Below are positions 33,027 through 34,810 of a DNA stretch of 34,810 nt, in pieces (within the stretch, counting starts at the first letter, position 1; each line of letters starts with the position of its first letter). A program made the translations under genes and the position numbers. The notes beneath the pieces are model-generated. The model made no database searches. It saw only the letters and a program-made list of their open reading frames with translations, and was not told the origin of the DNA. The stretch spans positions 1-34,810 of the forward strand of contig CALVSA010000013.1 of the NCBI GenBank assembly GCA_944358825.1, written 5' to 3'. This DNA is from an uncultured Bacilli bacterium (lineage in GTDB: Bacteria > Bacillota_I > Bacilli_A > RF39 > UBA660).

Positions 33027-33045
33027 AAAATTCATTCTTTTTTTG
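33011..33045 (+). terminator. ileS terminator
   Basis: AAGAATGAA pairs with TTCATTCTT, followed by T; the stem overlaps the stop codon. Confidence 0.85.
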
Positions 33046-33074
33046 TCATAATTTATTAAAATTAAAAATATAAC

Positions 33075-33103
33075 TTTACAAAAATTAACTAATGTGATAT
33101 TCT
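33075..33103 (+). promoter_or_regulatory. Promoter of the anchored surface protein
   Basis: TTTACA and TATTCT are 17 bases apart. Confidence 0.5.
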
Positions 33104-33127
33104 TAATATAGAAAGGAGCGAATTTAG

Positions 33128-34462
33128 ATGAAAAATGTTTTTAAAACTTTTTTAGTAGCATTATGTATGATGATAATGCCAAATGCAGTAAGTGCTGCCA
33201 ATACAGATAAGTTAGAAGTTACAGATGATCGTTCATATGAAATAACTGAAGATGTAACGTATGGAGCACTTCATATTATTAATGGTGGGGTAAAAATTCA
33301 AGAAGGTGTAACAGTAACAATTGATGGAAGTATGAATCTAACTAACACCAATAATAAAGATGATGTTAAATCATCACTAGTTTATATGGAAAATGGATTT
33401 ATAACTATGGCTGCTAATTCAACTTTGAATATAGTAAATGCCAGTGGTGATATTTATGCAGCATTTAAAGCCATTGATTCAAATCAAGAACTATTAGGAG
33501 GAGCAACTTTAAATGTTAGTAATAATGATACAAGAGGAATAGAATTTACATCTACTCTTTTGACGTTAGGAGATTCTAAATTAATTGCTAAAAATAATAC
33601 ATTAGATGCCGTTACAGTAAGCTCATTAGGAGCAGCCAGATCAACTATAGAAATAACCGATAATAAAGCTAATGGATTAAAAGGAAATTTATTATTAAAT
33701 CAAGGAACTGTTTTAAATGTATCAAATAATGGTTTATCAGGTATAATTTTCACTTCCAATGCTAATATTAATGGAGATGCATTAGTAGAAGCTTATAATA
33801 ATAATACTCTAAATAATCCTGATGCTGCAGATGTAGTAATTAGTAAAACATTAAATATAAATCAACAAGCAGGTCTATCTGCAACAACAGTAATGCCATA
33901 TAAAGATGAAAGCATGGTTGTCAGCAAAGATTCTAAAATAGTTATTAATGGTAATCAAGCTGTTGCTCTTATTGGTTTATATAATTTTGTATGTGATGGA
34001 GCAGTAACTGATGATAGTTGTTCTGAAGAAAATCTAATTAGTACTGGAGTGGAACTTACTAATGGTATTCATATTACTATGAATGAAAATCAAGCTTTAG
34101 AAGCTACTGTCGGTGGAGAAGTTGATGATGGTCTAGAGTTACCTTCTGAAGTAGAAAAAGTAGTTGTTTTAAATACTCTTAGTAAAGATTTAAATATTAC
34201 TGTTGCTAATAACACTGTAATTGAAAACAATTCATCTCATAAAGTAAATGCTAAAGTAGGTGAAACTACAGTAGTAGTTAATGCTGGAAAAAGTCAAACC
34301 ATTAGTGTTCAAACAACTGAAACTGGAACAACTAATACAAATACAGAAGAATTACCACCAAAAACCGGTGATATTAACTTATTAATAATATTAGCAACAA
34401 TAATTGCTGGTCTTGGCTTAACTGGCTTTGTTGGTAAAAAAATATATGCAAGATTAAATTAA
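33128..34462 (+). CDS. Wall-anchored surface protein, beta-helix type
   Basis: The 444-residue protein has a signal peptide (to about residue 24, SAA), a long central part of repeated short strands with Asn/Asp turns (LNVSNNDTRG, IEITDNKANG, LNVSNNGLSG, ITMNENQALE) that suggests a right-handed beta-helix, and a C-terminal sorting signal LPPKTG followed by a membrane helix and a basic end. The motif is PPKTG with Leu one position early, a variant of LPxTG. Two cysteines near residue 288-296 could form a disulfide. No sortase is in the window. It is probably an adhesin-like protein. Start follows AAAGGAG. Confidence 0.78.
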   Translation: MKNVFKTFLVALCMMIMPNAVSAANTDKLEVTDDRSYEITEDVTYGALHIINGGVKIQEGVTVTIDGSMNLTNTNNKDDVKSSLVYMENGFITMAANSTLNIVNASGDIYAAFKAIDSNQELLGGATLNVSNNDTRGIEFTSTLLTLGDSKLIAKNNTLDAVTVSSLGAARSTIEITDNKANGLKGNLLLNQGTVLNVSNNGLSGIIFTSNANINGDALVEAYNNNTLNNPDAADVVISKTLNINQQAGLSATTVMPYKDESMVVSKDSKIVINGNQAVALIGLYNFVCDGAVTDDSCSEENLISTGVELTNGIHITMNENQALEATVGGEVDDGLELPSEVEKVVVLNTLSKDLNITVANNTVIENNSSHKVNAKVGETTVVVNAGKSQTISVQTTETGTTNTNTEELPPKTGDINLLIILATIIAGLGLTGFVGKKIYARLN

Positions 34463-34466
34463 AATT

Positions 34467-34490
34467 GAGATCAAAATGATCTCTTTTTTT
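34467..34490 (+). terminator. Terminator after the wall-anchored protein
   Basis: GAGATCA and TGATCTC pair across AAA, followed by seven T. The second IS605-type element begins just after it. Confidence 0.9.
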
Positions 34491-34494
34491 ATTA

Positions 34495-34810
34495 AATAGG
34501 AAAGTTCTCCGTTCAAAAACAAACAAAAAAAGTCGCACCAGATTTAATTCTAACAAAACTAAATAGAGAACTGAAACAAAATAATCTTTTTAATTTAAAA
34601 AAATATTGACAAACATATGTTTTGTATGTTATAGTTTGATTACAAGTGAGGTGATATGTTGTAAAGAGTTGTAAAACTTATAAATTTAGATTATATCCTA
34701 GTGAAAAACAAACAATCTTAATTTATAAGACCTTTGGATGTGTAAGGTAAGTACTACTATAAAGTAGATACATATTACCCGAGTAGTCAGATTTGTTCCT
34801 ATTGTGAACA
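34495..34810 (+). mobile_element. IS200/IS605-type element, left end and start of gutted tnpB (runs off window)
   Basis: The first 155 bases match the left end at 15501 and include a promoter TTGACA/TATAGT (34606-34635) with an 18-base spacer. GTTCTC near the tip pairs with GAGAAC about 60 bases later. A tnpB fragment follows. The right end is outside the window. Confidence 0.7.
34661..34810 (+). pseudogene. tnpB with internal deletion
   Basis: The first part reads VKSCKTYKFRLYPSEKQTIL and then IYKTFGCVR, the usual TnpB N-terminus, but no ATG or GTG starts it. After a stop, the shifted frame reads KVDTYYPSSQICSYCE, the zinc-ribbon region that normally lies near the C-terminus. Several hundred internal residues, including the RuvC core, are missing. 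The nuclease is therefore dead. Confidence 0.8.

Noticed and set aside
34374..34556. Minus-strand frame over the end of the wall-anchored protein
   Set aside because: It crosses a clear terminator and the element border, and has no ribosome site.

Overview
The window is very AT-rich bacterial chromosome. The standard code applies: TGA is a stop in several genes and Trp is TGG. Firmicutes-type signals (strong Shine-Dalgarno sites, TTGACA/TATAAT promoters with 17-bp spacers, a T-box before ileS, SepF and DivIVA together, Gram-positive surface proteins) point to a low-G+C Firmicutes/Bacilli lineage, perhaps one of the small-genome gut groups near RF39/Mollicutes. That placement is inference from gene content and base composition.

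Layout. 1-1223 is the right part of an IS21 element (istA tail, istB, multi-repeat right end). It abuts a two-gene IS256-like unit (about 1224-3360): a transposase-like gene that has lost its catalytic residues, cut at its 5' side by the IS21 end, and an intact transposase. rpsD follows on the minus strand with its leader and promoter. 4536-12961 holds a cohesin/cadherin-like surface protein, a ZIP metal transporter, a flippase-like protein and a GT-C glycosyltransferase, a membrane-anchored EIIB-like protein, an orphan histidine kinase and an Smr protein. 13054-15478 holds two related cysteine-containing membrane proteins and a PF06541-type membrane protein. 15501-15850 is an internally deleted IS200/IS605-type relic. 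A two-component system follows (15997-17930).

18070-19930 is the most mobile-looking part. It contains a tRNA-Leu-like relic, a solo IS21 right end, a candidate type I toxin gene of 30 codons, and a yefM-yoeB toxin-antitoxin pair bounded by exact 28-bp direct repeats, one of which includes the 3' end of tRNA-Thr. Two tRNA-Thr genes and tmRNA follow.

20149-26704 carries rubredoxin, a Ca/cation exchanger, an unknown protein plus a zincin-type metalloprotease, a GT2 glycosyltransferase, an SGNH hydrolase, a DedA/VTT protein, superoxide dismutase and ferredoxin. Rubredoxin, SodA and ferredoxin suggest an anaerobe that meets some oxygen. 26815-33026 holds a tail-anchored acidic protein, a chimeric surface protein whose C-terminal segment looks like a diversity-generating-retroelement variable region, sepF, divIVA and T-box-controlled ileS, whose synthetase has the swapped GxHH signature. 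The window closes with an LPPKTG-anchored repeat-type surface protein and a second IS605-type left end with a gutted tnpB.

The best candidates for something undescribed are the GC-rich lectin-fold-like tail at 28536-28655, the tRNA-linked toxin-antitoxin cassette, the SD-sequestered toxin peptide beside the IS21 end, and the IS256-like unit with a catalytically dead partner.
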